Position numbers and translations under genes: made by a program. This document shows positions 20,801 to 29,974 of a DNA stretch of 30,828 nt, piece by piece; the first letter of the stretch is position 1; every line of letters begins with the position of its first letter. Source of the stretch: Silene noctiflora (Eukaryota; Streptophyta; Magnoliopsida; Caryophyllales; Caryophyllaceae); contig VHZZ01000274.1 in assembly GCA_009801015.1 (NCBI GenBank), positions 184,716-215,543 of the forward strand. Direction: 5' to 3'. The notes under the pieces are model-generated. The model searched no databases and was not told the origin of the DNA. It saw nothing but the letters and a program-made list of their open reading frames with translations.

Positions 20801-23755
20801 CAAACAGTCATCACTCATCAGACAAGATTAACTCTTTAAATTTTACCCAACCAGTCTGTGTGGATTCCTATAATGCTAATCCAAAATCCTAAGAGGTAAC
20901 TCGGTGAGCAGATTTCTGACTTGTAACCCTTACAGAATCAGTAGCAATGCAGCCTCCAACAAATTGGTGAAGAGCAACCAAGAATTCAAGCGTGTCAGAC
21001 ATCATATCAGTTAAAGAGAAATGACAAAGCAATTTGAATGATTACAGTATGCCAAACGTACACACTCGAATTCGACAGCCTAAAGTAACTCTTCTAGAAG
21101 TGTAACTATGTAGCATAAAATGAGATTTTTTTATAAAATTATACACCAAGCTACTAATTGAGTTTAAATAAAGGTTAAAACACTACCATGATGCCTATAT
21201 AAATATTTACTCATATTAGTATGGTCACACAAACAAAAAAATGCAATGAACGGAAAACAGCCAGTTGGGTTGCTAGCTTAGTTTGAAAAAATGCGCAAGG
21301 CATGCGCCTTTTGGATGTGAGGTGCTCTATTTTTTATAACAAATTTGTAATTTCCAAATAATATTTTGGGCAACAATAGTCATTTTAGGAGTTTTCAAGT
21401 TGGTTAACATGTCAAGGAGTAAAGTTAAGAATAATGGGGAAAAGAAATGCCGAGCCTTGTCTAAAAGATATGGAAAGTGCGTACTAGTTAGCCTTGTTAA
21501 ATGAGCCGTGTCTAAAAGGCGCACCTAAAATGCACCGAGGCGTTTTGGCTAGTGCCTCATCCAAGGCGCACCTAAAATGCACCGAGGCGTTTTGGCTAGT
21601 GCCTCATCCAAGGCGCACTCAAGGCACGCTTTTTTAGACTAAGGTTGCTAGGAAATGCAAATGAATAAATCTGATTCAAAAGATTACACATAATCTTACA
21701 CGAGGCTGTCTTACAATAGTTTGCGGTAAAGACCACTTTACTCAGAAATAAAAATACCCCTTTATATTGTTGATAACTCTTTGCCAACAACATCCATTCA
21801 GCTAGCAACTATTTCACTTGTTAGTGACTATTTATTGAAAATATAAAACATTAGTGATTACTTTACGAATTTTAGCGACCCCTTGCACTTTCAATTGTAA
21901 AATGGTCACACATTAACTTCCGGTAAAACCATCTTACGAGTGACTTACTGACAAGATCATTAGATTATACATGACAGAGCAGCCTATAAATCTGAATTAG
22001 CACACTTAAGTCAAAAGAGAGAGTAATACCAGTACTGTTGTTTACAATAAGAATAGCGGAGGCACCAGCATCTTCAGCGTTATTTGTCTTAGTCGTAAAA
22101 CTGCAATTTCCTCTATATACTAGAATAGCTTCACCGGTAAGCTGCATATAAGAGAGTACGAAAAAAAACAGTTATAGGAACTATGTTTTTGAATGGAGCT
22201 TTTCCTATATTAGTCTCAGTCAACTAATCAAAGGCATAAAATCGGAACCTTATTCCTGGGAGGACTGCAACAATCTGGAGGATCAGCAAGAGTCAGTTTG
22301 GTCCGGTTCGCATGTTTCTCCTTTGATTCTAATGTGGGACCAAACCGCGCACCAACTCCTACATACTCAACATCCTCAAACCCATCAACCCACGTTGGTA
22401 CTTTTACCTACAAAAGAGATAGTTCAATAAACCTGAGTCATATCACTAGATTTTAGTGGAGAATCACAAGCAAGATCTAATCTTCCTAACTCTATTGACA
22501 TTGAACCTATGCTACAAATATAATGATCCAAAAACTGCCACACCCAAGTTCCAAACAATCCACCTAAAGAGAGTAAACTGCCACATAAAATAAAGAAAAT
22601 TGGCATTCCTTAGCCATGAGAAATACTTGTGTCCTCCGGGAGGACGTCCTCCTTACACCCAAAAGAGGAGGACCATCCTCCTCATTTCCATTTGGGTGTA
22701 AGGAGGACGTCCTCCCAGAGGACACAAGTATTTTCCCCTTAGCCATACTGATGGCGGATCTCGAACCATTAACCCAACTTAAGATCCTAGATTACAACCT
22801 TTAGTTTGACAATAGTTAACAATCCCAACAGTCCTACCCAATTGAGGATTTGAGACCAAAAACCCATAACTCCATAAGATATCATAAAATCAAAACAGTA
22901 ACCAATGATTATGATCATGAATTCACCATATCAGAAAAAAAACAAAATTTTAATGCTGATAACTAAACAATAACAACAATAATTTTTACCACCATATATT
23001 CTACTCATTACCACTTTCATGATTATCTATCAATAAATCATGAGATTTCAAATATTGAATAATAACTACACTACATCAAACAAAAGGTCTCATATTCACA
23101 AAACCAGATTCAAATCATTATCAATCATGATTTTCATGAACTAACCAGTTTTTAAAATTCTAATCAACCTCGTGAACACAAACAAACATCACAGATTCTT
23201 ACTTGTGACGTCTTACGGCCGATTTAAATAATATTAAAAAGGAAAGGGGTTGTGAGACGTCCCAAGCTTGACCGTCACAAGCAAGTTAGACAAACCTAAT
23301 GAATCAACCTCATATCCCAAGAACCCAAATCAACTATTTCAACAAAAAATCACATAACCCAATAATAATAAAACAAATTCAAATACCCAAAACAAATAAG
23401 TAAAAGTCAAACCCCCAAAAAATCCAAACTTTCAATCAAAAACATCAACTTCCAATCACAAAACCCCAAACCCATTTCTAATTGCTTCAAAAACCAAATT
23501 CCATACCTAAAAACAAATCAAATCCCATCAAAAAAATCCCTTTTTTCACTAAAATCTTCACCTAAACAAACAAATTAATCAAAAATAAATAAAGGGTAAA
23601 TAAAACAGTAAAAGAGAGAAATTAATTACCAAGACAAAACTATTGTCACAGCCAGGTTGTTTAGGAGCTTTATCATCTTCATGAACTATATCACCACCAT
23701 AAACTTGTGGTAAAATTAACAAAATTAAACAAGTAAATAAAGTCCAAAACTTCAT
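14824..23755 (-). CDS. SPPL2: Signal peptide peptidase-like aspartic protease with PA domain
   Basis: Fourteen exons give 548 codons in one frame: 23630-23755, 22249-22407, 22030-22141, 20104-20220, 19553-19762, 19090-19262, 18940-18974, 18328-18490, 16871-16924, 16635-16727, 16403-16545, 16099-16169, 15304-15387, 14824-14930. The order is a signal peptide (1-20, [20 protein letters not shown]), a luminal PA domain (about 60-180) with N-glycosylation sites such as NCS, then a bundle of membrane helices. The intramembrane catalytic pair is YD (Asp396) and GFGD (Asp449), followed by the family signature QPAL (502-505). These mark GxGD proteases that cut type II membrane stubs, in plants probably in endosomes or vacuolar membranes. 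Length fits AtSPPL2 (about 540). SPPL4 and SPPL5 are close alternatives. Only the exon 5/6 join is uncertain. Confidence 0.9.
17227..17315. repeat. Short tandem repeat, three units, in a protease intron
   Basis: The block GGAAATGGGTCTAGGTTGAACC occurs three times in slightly changed form (about 17232, 17259 and 17285), with TCATGG-type spacers. It lies in the 1.4-kb intron between exons 8 and 9 of the protease gene. Confidence 0.6.
17448..17631. repeat. Direct repeat with a copied exon fragment between the copies
   Basis: The segment 17448-17504 (ACCCTAAGCGGACTTGGA, then CTACCTTTACCA-TCTAGGC) recurs at 17574-17630. Between the two copies, 17509-17549 closely resembles 16471-16511, part of exon 11 of the same gene ([10 protein letters not shown] coding region). 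All of it lies inside the intron between exons 8 and 9. It adds a sense-strand frame at 17275-17628 that I regard as chance. Confidence 0.6.
19491..19545. mobile_element. Stowaway-like MITE fragment beside protease exon 5
   Basis: CTCCCTCTGACCCAACAGG, then TTCTTTACGTTTAC, resembles the common plant Stowaway terminus (CTCCCTCCGT... AGTTCTTTACGTTT). It ends within about ten bases of the exon 5 donor. No second terminus is seen. Similar end pieces lie at about 17985-18000 and 20763-20773. Confidence 0.45.
21271..21653. mobile_element. Inverted-repeat element with 47-bp tandem core in a protease intron
   Basis: The left end GAAAAAATGCGCAAGGCATG and the inverted right end TAAAAAAGCGTGCCTTGAGTG pair imperfectly, and CTAGC...TTAGT flanks extend the pairing. 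Near the right end two exact 47-bp units starting AAGGCGCACCTAAAATGC lie head to tail at 21516 and 21563, with a third partial unit at 21610. It is non-coding and sits in the intron between exons 3 and 4. Confidence 0.6.
22608..22746. mobile_element. Hairpin MITE, 119 bp, Mutator-like
   Basis: The direct repeat CCTTAGCCAT (22608-22617 and 22737-22746) flanks 22618-22736. Inside, two 43-base arms starting AAATACTTGTGTCCTC pair with one mismatch. The loop can fold further (GAGGAGGA with TCCTCCTC). Ends of the GGGAAAATACTTG kind and a duplication of 9-10 bases fit Mutator-like MITEs. It lies in the first intron of the protease gene and would form a long stem in its pre-mRNA. Confidence 0.8.
23198..23292. 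mobile_element. Small MITE relative in the first protease intron
   Basis: TTACTTGTGACG at the left and CCGTCACAAGCAAG at the right are inverted counterparts, and a GACGTC block occurs inside both arms. The ends resemble the inner repeats of the Mutator-like MITE family at 27-29 kb. No target duplication was resolved. Confidence 0.5.
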
Positions 23756-23929
23756 GAAATCAAACTTAAACTTTCAATAAAAACCTCTGAAATTTGTTGA
23801 AATTTCTGGGATTTCTGTAATAATAACATCAAAACTTAAGAAAGATGAAATTTTGTTGTGAACCCAGTAATAAAAATACTATAAAAATAATAATTAAAAA
23901 GTGAAATAAATAAAGTTTGCAACAGACAG

Positions 23930-23965
23930 ACAAAGAGAGGGAGATAGAGAGAGAGAAAGAAAATG
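23930..23965. promoter_or_regulatory. Purine-rich tract upstream of the protease start
   Basis: A GA-rich run (GAGAGGGAGATAGAGAGAG) lies about 185 bases upstream of the protease ATG. On the coding strand it is a CT-rich tract, common in plant 5' untranslated regions and core promoters. No clear TATA box was assigned. Confidence 0.3.
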
Positions 23966-25159
23966 AAAGAAGGCAGAAAGATGTAATTGTACTTGATTAT
24001 AGTACTAGTTTGTTACAGTATGGAGTACTTTTTTACTTTTATAATTTAATTATTAATTAATTAATTGGTTTTTTTAATTACTGTAAACAGTAATTACCAA
24101 GTAGCCAAGTACCAACAATTGTACGGATTAATCTGTTGCTCCGTATTTTTTATGTCATGAAATTAATGTTTTTGATTTTTTCCGGACCCGACAAAAGTGA
24201 TTCGGCCTGACTTGAATAACTAAACCCGAATCTGACCAGTATCTAAATGAGGATCTGAATTTGACTCGAAATTCGAATTGACAATAAAACCCGCAACTGT
24301 TAACTTTACCGCGTACTGAGTCAACCCCTAGTATACGTGACAACTCTCAAACCATGTATGCGTAATTAACTGCCTTTTTTATGGAGTGGCAAACTTGAAA
24401 TTTTTAGAAAAATATCCTCAACCATTATATTCGCACAAAATTATTGCTCTTAAAAAGCTTTGAACCTAACACCCCTTTCTTTCATCTCATATCATCCGAT
24501 CTACCTCCAAATCTATGCTTATTTGGTTTGATCGAAGACATTATCTCGAGTCGCTACTCTTGTCTTAAAATGAATATGAATTTGAAATTATCCGACACAA
24601 TCACTTCACTTCTAACACGAATATATTACATCATCATATTCATAACAATACCCCGTTATTTTCGGGTTAATTTCAACTCATCTCAGTCCAGCTTATTTCA
24701 GCTCAATTTTGTTCAATTCAACTTTATTCAGCCAAAAAGAACAACGCCTAACTCAAAATTTTAATTTTATTTTTCCCGAATAATCCGTATATCGGGTAAT
24801 TTACGTCAGGTGACCCAGTAAGCCCGTAATTGATGAGAGAAGTGAATGGAATAAGTAAATGTTGAGAATAAATAAGGTGAAAAAAGGTGGTGGGGGGAGA
24901 GGAGAAATCCGTATAAGACCGTACGAAAAGACAGCGGTGTGGTCGAGTTGATGAAGCATAAAACCAAGTTGCTAATCAATTTGGACGGTTTTCTGTCCTT
25001 TTCTGTTTTCTCTTTTTTAATCATTTTTTTTTTTATTTTTAATTTTGGTCAATTTGGATTTGGTCAAATACACTATTTTATGGGCCTTGTTGGTTACTTC
25101 ACCTGGGTTAAAGTAGTCAATACCTTTTGGGAAATAAATAGTTGAAATTAAGGTTTAAA

Positions 25160-25610
25160 TTTACGGATAATGCACGCGGTGCCCTTGAGATTTGATATTT
25201 TGCCCGAAATACCCAATTTTTTGGTCCGGGAAACTTTAAGAGGCCATAACTCGTACTTACGATTTCCGAAAGTGATAATTTTTTTTTTCAGATCGATCAT
25301 CTTTCCGAGAACTACGATTTCAAAAAAAAAATTATCGTATTTGGATCCCGTGGCTAGGAGTTATTGCGTGTCAAAGTTTTTTTGACTGAGCAAACTTTGA
25401 GTGATCATCTCTCTTGGTCACGAATTCCAAACTCAACAATTTTTTTATCAAGTCGTAGTTCTCGGAAAGATGATCAATTTGAAAAAAAAATTATCACTTT
25501 CTGAACTCGTAAACAGGAGTTATGACCTCTTAAAGTTTTCCGCATAAAAAAATTAGGTATTTCGGGCAAAAAAGCAAACCTCAAGGGCACCGTGCGCATT
25601 TTCCGTTTAA
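25160..25610. mobile_element. Large foldback element, about 450 bp
   Basis: The left arm begins ACGGATAATGCACGCGGTG and the inverted right arm reads ACGGAAAATGCGCACGGTG. Pairing continues through GCCCTTGAG, TTTTGCCCGAAATACC, AACTTTAAGAGG-CATAACTC and CATCTTTCCGAGAACTACGA. The arms are roughly 215 bases each, so almost the whole element is one imperfect hairpin centred near 25385. There is no coding frame. I could not define a target duplication. It is a long-arm MITE or foldback. Confidence 0.8.
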
Positions 25611-25615
25611 TTTAT

Positions 25616-25765
25616 CACAAATTCTCATTTACGACGGACAATATCATCACCAGCTTGTGACGAGTTACGTAAAATTCACATAAGCAGATAAAGATTAATT
25701 ATTCGTGACTACTCATGTTGGTGATATTTGACCTATTACAAATGAGACTTACTGTTTATTTACAG
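25616..25765. mobile_element. Diverged copy of the CACAAATTCTCAT MITE family
   Basis: It starts CACAAATTCTCATTTACGACGG directly after the foldback element, and a weak inverted end (TATTACAAATGAGACTTA) closes it near 25765. The left end matches the family at 27-29 kb. The right end and target duplication are unclear. Confidence 0.45.
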
Positions 25766-26105
25766 GGTAGTAAGTAGGTATCTTGTAAACAAAGTACGAA
25801 GATATTTGTTTTGTAATTAAAACGGGTTAAGTACTACGCTATTTAGATAGATGAGATAAAGTTTTGTTATAGCGTAGATGATATTCTTTTGTGTCACATG
25901 TGTAAGTGAATACTTAACACATTCGATATTTCGATTTTAAATTAGAATTTGCGAAGACAATGAAACACGGTAAAATAATATACAAATATTTTGATGCGCC
26001 TGTTAGTCTGTCACCCAAATATGATAATTTATAAAAGTTATTGTCATAAAATAAAGAAATACGTAATTTTACAATAACCGTTGTTTAAAACATCATCTGT
26101 CCCAC

Positions 26106-26230
26106 TTTCGTGTCTCATCATGTGTCCCACGGTCTTAAACTTTTAGCATATCATTCTTTTATGATATATAATGTATAATGCTTATGTCTTAATTAAAGAG
26201 ATACTAAAACACATGATAAAACACGAAAAT
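26106..26230. mobile_element. MITE-like inverted repeat
   Basis: The left arm TTTCGTGTCTCATCATGTGT pairs with the right arm, which reads TTTTCGTGTTTTATCATGTG on the opposite strand. The spacer is AT-rich. The size is about 125 bp. No target duplication was resolved. Confidence 0.55.
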
Positions 26231-26453
26231 ACATCAAAAAACCCGAACTCTTTATAATTATACAAGAATTATTGTTAGGCTTTTTAATACTTCCTACAAA
26301 TTTTTTATACTTCCTACAAATTTGGAAGAGGATTCACCACATGTCATCCACTAATAACATTGGTGTAGTAATAGGTAAGTGATGACATCACTTTATGGTA
26401 TATGGAAGGATGACTTTACCACATGTTCTTTATTCTATGATTTGTCTATTAAT

Positions 26454-26618
26454 ATAACTAGTTAAATTATTTACCGAATATATCTTAGTTTAGTGGTTAA
26501 AATGGAGGTACTATTGTGGACGATAGGTCACAGGTTTGAATCCCCCTCTCCTTTTATTGTAATGCGACTATATACGCGCTTTGTAAAACCAAAAAACAAA
26601 TAACTAGTTAAATTATTT
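26454..26618 (+). mobile_element. tRNA-derived SINE with perfect 19-bp target duplication
   Basis: The body is 26473-26599 (127 bp). A box A-like TAGTGGTTAAAATGG and a box B-like GGTTTGAATCC lie about 35 bases apart, as in an RNA polymerase III promoter taken from a tRNA. The 3' end is A-rich (CCAAAAAACAA). The 19-base duplication ATAACTAGTTAAATTATTT is identical on both sides (26454-26472 and 26600-26618), so the insertion is recent or well preserved. The body itself encodes nothing; it would need LINE machinery in trans. A decayed relative is at 2584-2660. Confidence 0.85.
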
Positions 26619-26743
26619 GAAATGTATTTCCCATTTATAATTAAGGTTAAATGTTCGCCAGCACAAGTCGCTAGATATTTCAATCTAGACTCTTATAAAG
26701 ATACTGTAAATGACAAGAAAATATCTAAAGTTTCATTATATCC

Positions 26744-26876
26744 GTCACAAGCTTGTGACAGGTTAAATATTACTCACATGAAAGAAAAGACAAAAGTATA
26801 AATACCTAGGGAATCGCTAATAAGTTGTCTTTATCCATCTAAGTGGAATCTATTCAATCCGTCACAAGCTTGTGAC
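26744..26876. repeat. Two identical 16-bp palindromes
   Basis: GTCACAAGCTTGTGAC occurs at 26744-26759 and 26861-26876, each preceded by ATCC or TCC. The second copy leads into GGATATTACTCGTCAT and an inverted CACAAAGTCTCAT end near 26912. These look like inner parts of the neighbouring MITE family, left after rearrangement. Confidence 0.5.
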
Positions 26877-27117
26877 GGATATTACTCGTCATAAATGAGA
26901 CTTTGTGAGCTACATTGGAGTAGATATGATATTAAATGGAGAAGTGAAATATTGTATGAGGTGTCCATAATCCTGTAATCCTAAAGTCACTGTCCCTCTG
27001 TGGCAAGGACAAGGTTGGCGCACAACCAAATTAAAATGGTCCATTGATAATCATTTTGTAGCAATCGTGCCATGTCTTGTGTCCAAGTCCCTTGAACTTG
27101 GACGAGGAATAACTATG

Positions 27118-27328
27118 CAACAAGATAAGATTATCAAATCGTCTTGTTTGTGACGGACACTATCCGTTATAAGCGAAAGACAGATAGTACCCCTCTCATG
27201 ATAAGGCAAGTGGAAGAGAAATGAAGTATTCATAAATAGTGTCACTTGCATATTGTGAGATAGACACTATCCGTCTCCAACTTATGACGGATAATATCCA
27301 TCTTCAATGAGAATTTGTGCAACGTGAT
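27118..27328 (-). mobile_element. Mutator-like MITE, copy A (reverse orientation)
   Basis: The element 27127-27319 ends (minus strand) with CACAAATTCTCATTGAAG and contains inverted arms around GACGGATAGTGTC, CTCTCAC-ATA-GCAAGT. Flanks CAACAAGAT and CAACGTGAT agree at 7 of 9 bases, fitting a decayed 9-base target duplication. Confidence 0.65.
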
Positions 27329-27422
27329 ATATACCGTTGATATGGGAGTTTATATCTTATTCCTTTAAGTTAGGTTGACCTAATATCAAACACTAATAAA
27401 GTTTCCTAAAGATACTCGTATA

Positions 27423-27608
27423 GTTTTGTTCAGTGGCGGAGCCAGATTTGAGTTCAGGGGGCGAAAATTTTTAGGGGGACGGATGGTTAATAATATAAGG
27501 GACACTTGGAAAAAATTCGAAAAATTTAACTAAAAATTTCGAAAAACTCAATCGCCAGGGGGGGCGGCCGCCCCTGCTAGCCCCCCTAGCTCCACCACTG
27601 GTTTTGTT
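27423..27608. mobile_element. hAT MITE with 8-bp target duplication
   Basis: The element 27431-27600 (170 bp) is flanked by the exact duplication GTTTTGTT. Its ends are CAGTGGCGGAGCCAGA and, inverted, CAGTGGTGGAGCTAG, typical hAT-type termini. A GC-rich palindrome (GGGGCGGCCGCCCC) lies near the right end. A partial relative (AGTAGCGGAACCAAGATTTG) follows at about 27748-27775. Confidence 0.85.
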
Positions 27609-28093
27609 ATACCAGGTTAAGGTTTTCATTAATATTTTGATAGCTCGCCGGGTTGATAATGAACTCATTTTTTCAAGTTTAGGCAAGTTGCAATGGAGGT
27701 CGGTTTAAATTTGAGTTTTGCTTCATGGGTTAAACGAGATTATAAATAGTAGCGGAACCAAGATTTGAAGTCAGCGCAAACAAAATGGTACTACTATATA
27801 TTGTAGCGGAAGGTGTGGGGCACACGTGACACGATAACATGTCACATATGGTTATACTACTAATCCAGGTGTGGGCTATACTGTACTCTTCCACTTTCCC
27901 AGTCGGTGGTGGGCCCCTCAGGTTGTCACCTATTTTTTTTTTCTTTTTTTTTGGAAAAAGAAAAGTCAAATCTTCATCGTACGGACTTGATAACCAAACA
28001 ACCCCACTTTCAGATGCAACTCGATCTTATCTTCAATCACACTTTTCTCCATTCAGTTAATCCGTAATTCTTTTTTGTGACGGGTATATCTAT

Positions 28094-28267
28094 TCACACA
28101 TTCTCATTGAAGACGGATACTACCGTTACAAGTTGAAGACGGATAATGCCTCTCTCATAATATGCAAGTTGCATTATCCGTGAGATGTTCCATTTATCCC
28201 CCACTTGTCCTCCCACTTGCCTTATTGTGAGAGAGGCACTATCCGTCTTCAACTTGTGACGGATTAT
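28094..28267 (+). mobile_element. Mutator-like MITE, copy B (probably truncated)
   Basis: It starts CACACATTCTCATTGAAGACGG and has paired arms around AAGTTGAAGACGGATAATGCC and its inverted form CACTATCCGTCTTCAACTTG. The right outer end is shorter than in copies C and D and no target duplication was found. Confidence 0.6.
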
Positions 28268-28288
28268 AGGGTGCTATAATAAAGGAGT

Positions 28289-28502
28289 ATCTTGTTACAC
28301 AAATTCTCATCGACGACGGACACTATCCGTCACAAATTGAAGACGGGTGTACCCCTCTCACAATATGCAAGTGACAAATCAAGTGAGAATTAAATGGAAC
28401 ACCCCACTTACCCTCGCACTTGTGATATTGTGAAACGCCACTATCCGTTTTTAACTTTTGACGGATATTGTCACTCTTCAATAACACAAGCTGATCTTGT
28501 TA
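28289..28502 (+). mobile_element. Mutator-like MITE, copy C, with 9-bp target duplication
   Basis: The element 28298-28493 (196 bp) starts CACAAATTCTCATCGACG and is flanked by the exact 9-base duplication ATCTTGTTA (28289-28297 and 28494-28502). Arms around GACGGACACTATCCGTCA and CCTCTCACAATATGCAAG pair with the right half. No coding capacity. Confidence 0.8.
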
Positions 28503-28859
28503 TCACACAAATTTTTTATTTCACATCGACTTTTTGTGGGTCTTCCCGTCAACTATTCTGGATGAAAAGGGGTCGAAAGTAATAGATAACTATTAACACA
28601 AACAAGTAATGAGATATAGGTAATACTTCAATTATTACAATTTATTCCGTATTATAAGAGGTACATGATATACTCGTAACAAGCTATTTATATGCTGTAT
28701 AATTATACCTTATTTTAAGTTTAAAACGAATATATTTATAAATACGATGTGATAAAAAGGTTTTATAACCTTAATTAAAACTGACAAGTGGGAAGTGACT
28801 ATCATATAGACATACTAATAATAACTTATCAGATGCTCTACAGTCTACAGTGATTAACT

Positions 28860-29081
28860 AATGACATGCACAAATTCTCATCGAAGACGGGCACTATTCG
28901 TCATAAGCTGAAGACAGATAGTGCCCCTCTCACAATATGCAAGTAAGTGACACTATTTATGGAGTGCTCAATTTCTCCCCCACTTATCCTCCACTTGCCT
29001 TATTGTGAGAGGGACATGATCTGTTTTCAGCTTATTAACAAATAGTGTTCATCACAAGCAAGACCGGTTTAAATGACATGA
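28860..29081 (+). mobile_element. Mutator-like MITE, copy D, with 9-bp target duplication
   Basis: The element 28869-29072 (204 bp) starts CACAAATTCTCATCGAAG, exactly like copy C, and is flanked by the 9-base duplication AATGACATG (28860-28868 and 29073-29081). Inverted arms include GCTGAAGACAGATAGTG and CCCCTCTCACAATATGCAAG. The right terminus reads CACAAGCAAGACCGGTTTA. Confidence 0.8.
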
Positions 29082-29974
29082 TGGTATTACTATTCAATGA
29101 TATACAAGTATACAACCACTACTTTTTTAGTTGACTAATAAGCTTCTTAATTGTGTTGCAATCATACTGGGTCATGCCACTTGCCAAAAAAAATTATCGA
29201 GTTCGGAAATTGTACTCAAGAGTTCTAATAAATCAAAGTTTATCCCGTCAAAAACGTCGACCGATCATAATTCCCGATTATAAATTTTTGTTCACCTTAA
29301 ATCTCGTAAAGACCTATAATATGAAAAAAAAAAAAATTACCGATTTTCGAAGTAAATGACCTAATCTACTTGTCATCCGACCCACGCGATATATATTAAT
29401 TTAATTGATCGTGAGAGGATAAAGGCGGAAGGTGAAAGTGGATGAGAAAGTGGAGGAACACATTATTTTAGGATCCAGGCCCATCTTTAATCGGTGCGCA
29501 GCTGAGGGCCTGAGGCGCACCAAGAAAAAACTGGGACAATACAAAATTCAGCAACAAAATTGTCGCAATTTTTGGGTCAGTCGAACAAGTTCTTTCGGTC
29601 ATACACTCATATGGCCCGAGAACTTTTGAGACGGTATTGATTACTTGATAATCGGATATATATACGATACTTTGATACTTCAATTTAAATTAAAACCGTG
29701 CCAACTTGTCAGATACTCCAAAAACATTTTCCATGTACAACGTAGATAGATTATGGTAAAACGTATGTAACAAAAGTCCTTGCACATTTTGGTATTTGAT
29801 GATAATCCGACCAAAAGCCGAATCCAACACACTTTGATGACTAAATTTAACCAAAAACACGACAATTTTTCACAAAATAGTCGATTCCTAACTGTGTACA
29901 ACCGCGTCTGAATAACACGGATGGTAACTGGTAACTGGTAAGTGTCCCACGTCGACAAAACCTGATCAAAACAG
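29082..29974. other. Intergenic, no gene seen
   Basis: This stretch is AT-rich and has a poly-A run near 29322-29336. I see no coding frame with family resemblance and no transposon with resolved ends. The part nearest 29975 should hold the 3' untranslated region of the U-box gene. Confidence 0.5.

Noticed and set aside
24140..24345. Another CGGGT-type hAT element (CCGGACCCGAC at left, CAACCCCTAG at right)
   Set aside because: The ends do not pair and no target duplication is present. It is at most a very eroded relic.
26480..26560. Possible tRNA gene from box A and box B motifs
   Set aside because: There is no complete cloverleaf or acceptor stem, and the perfect 19-bp target duplication identifies a SINE.
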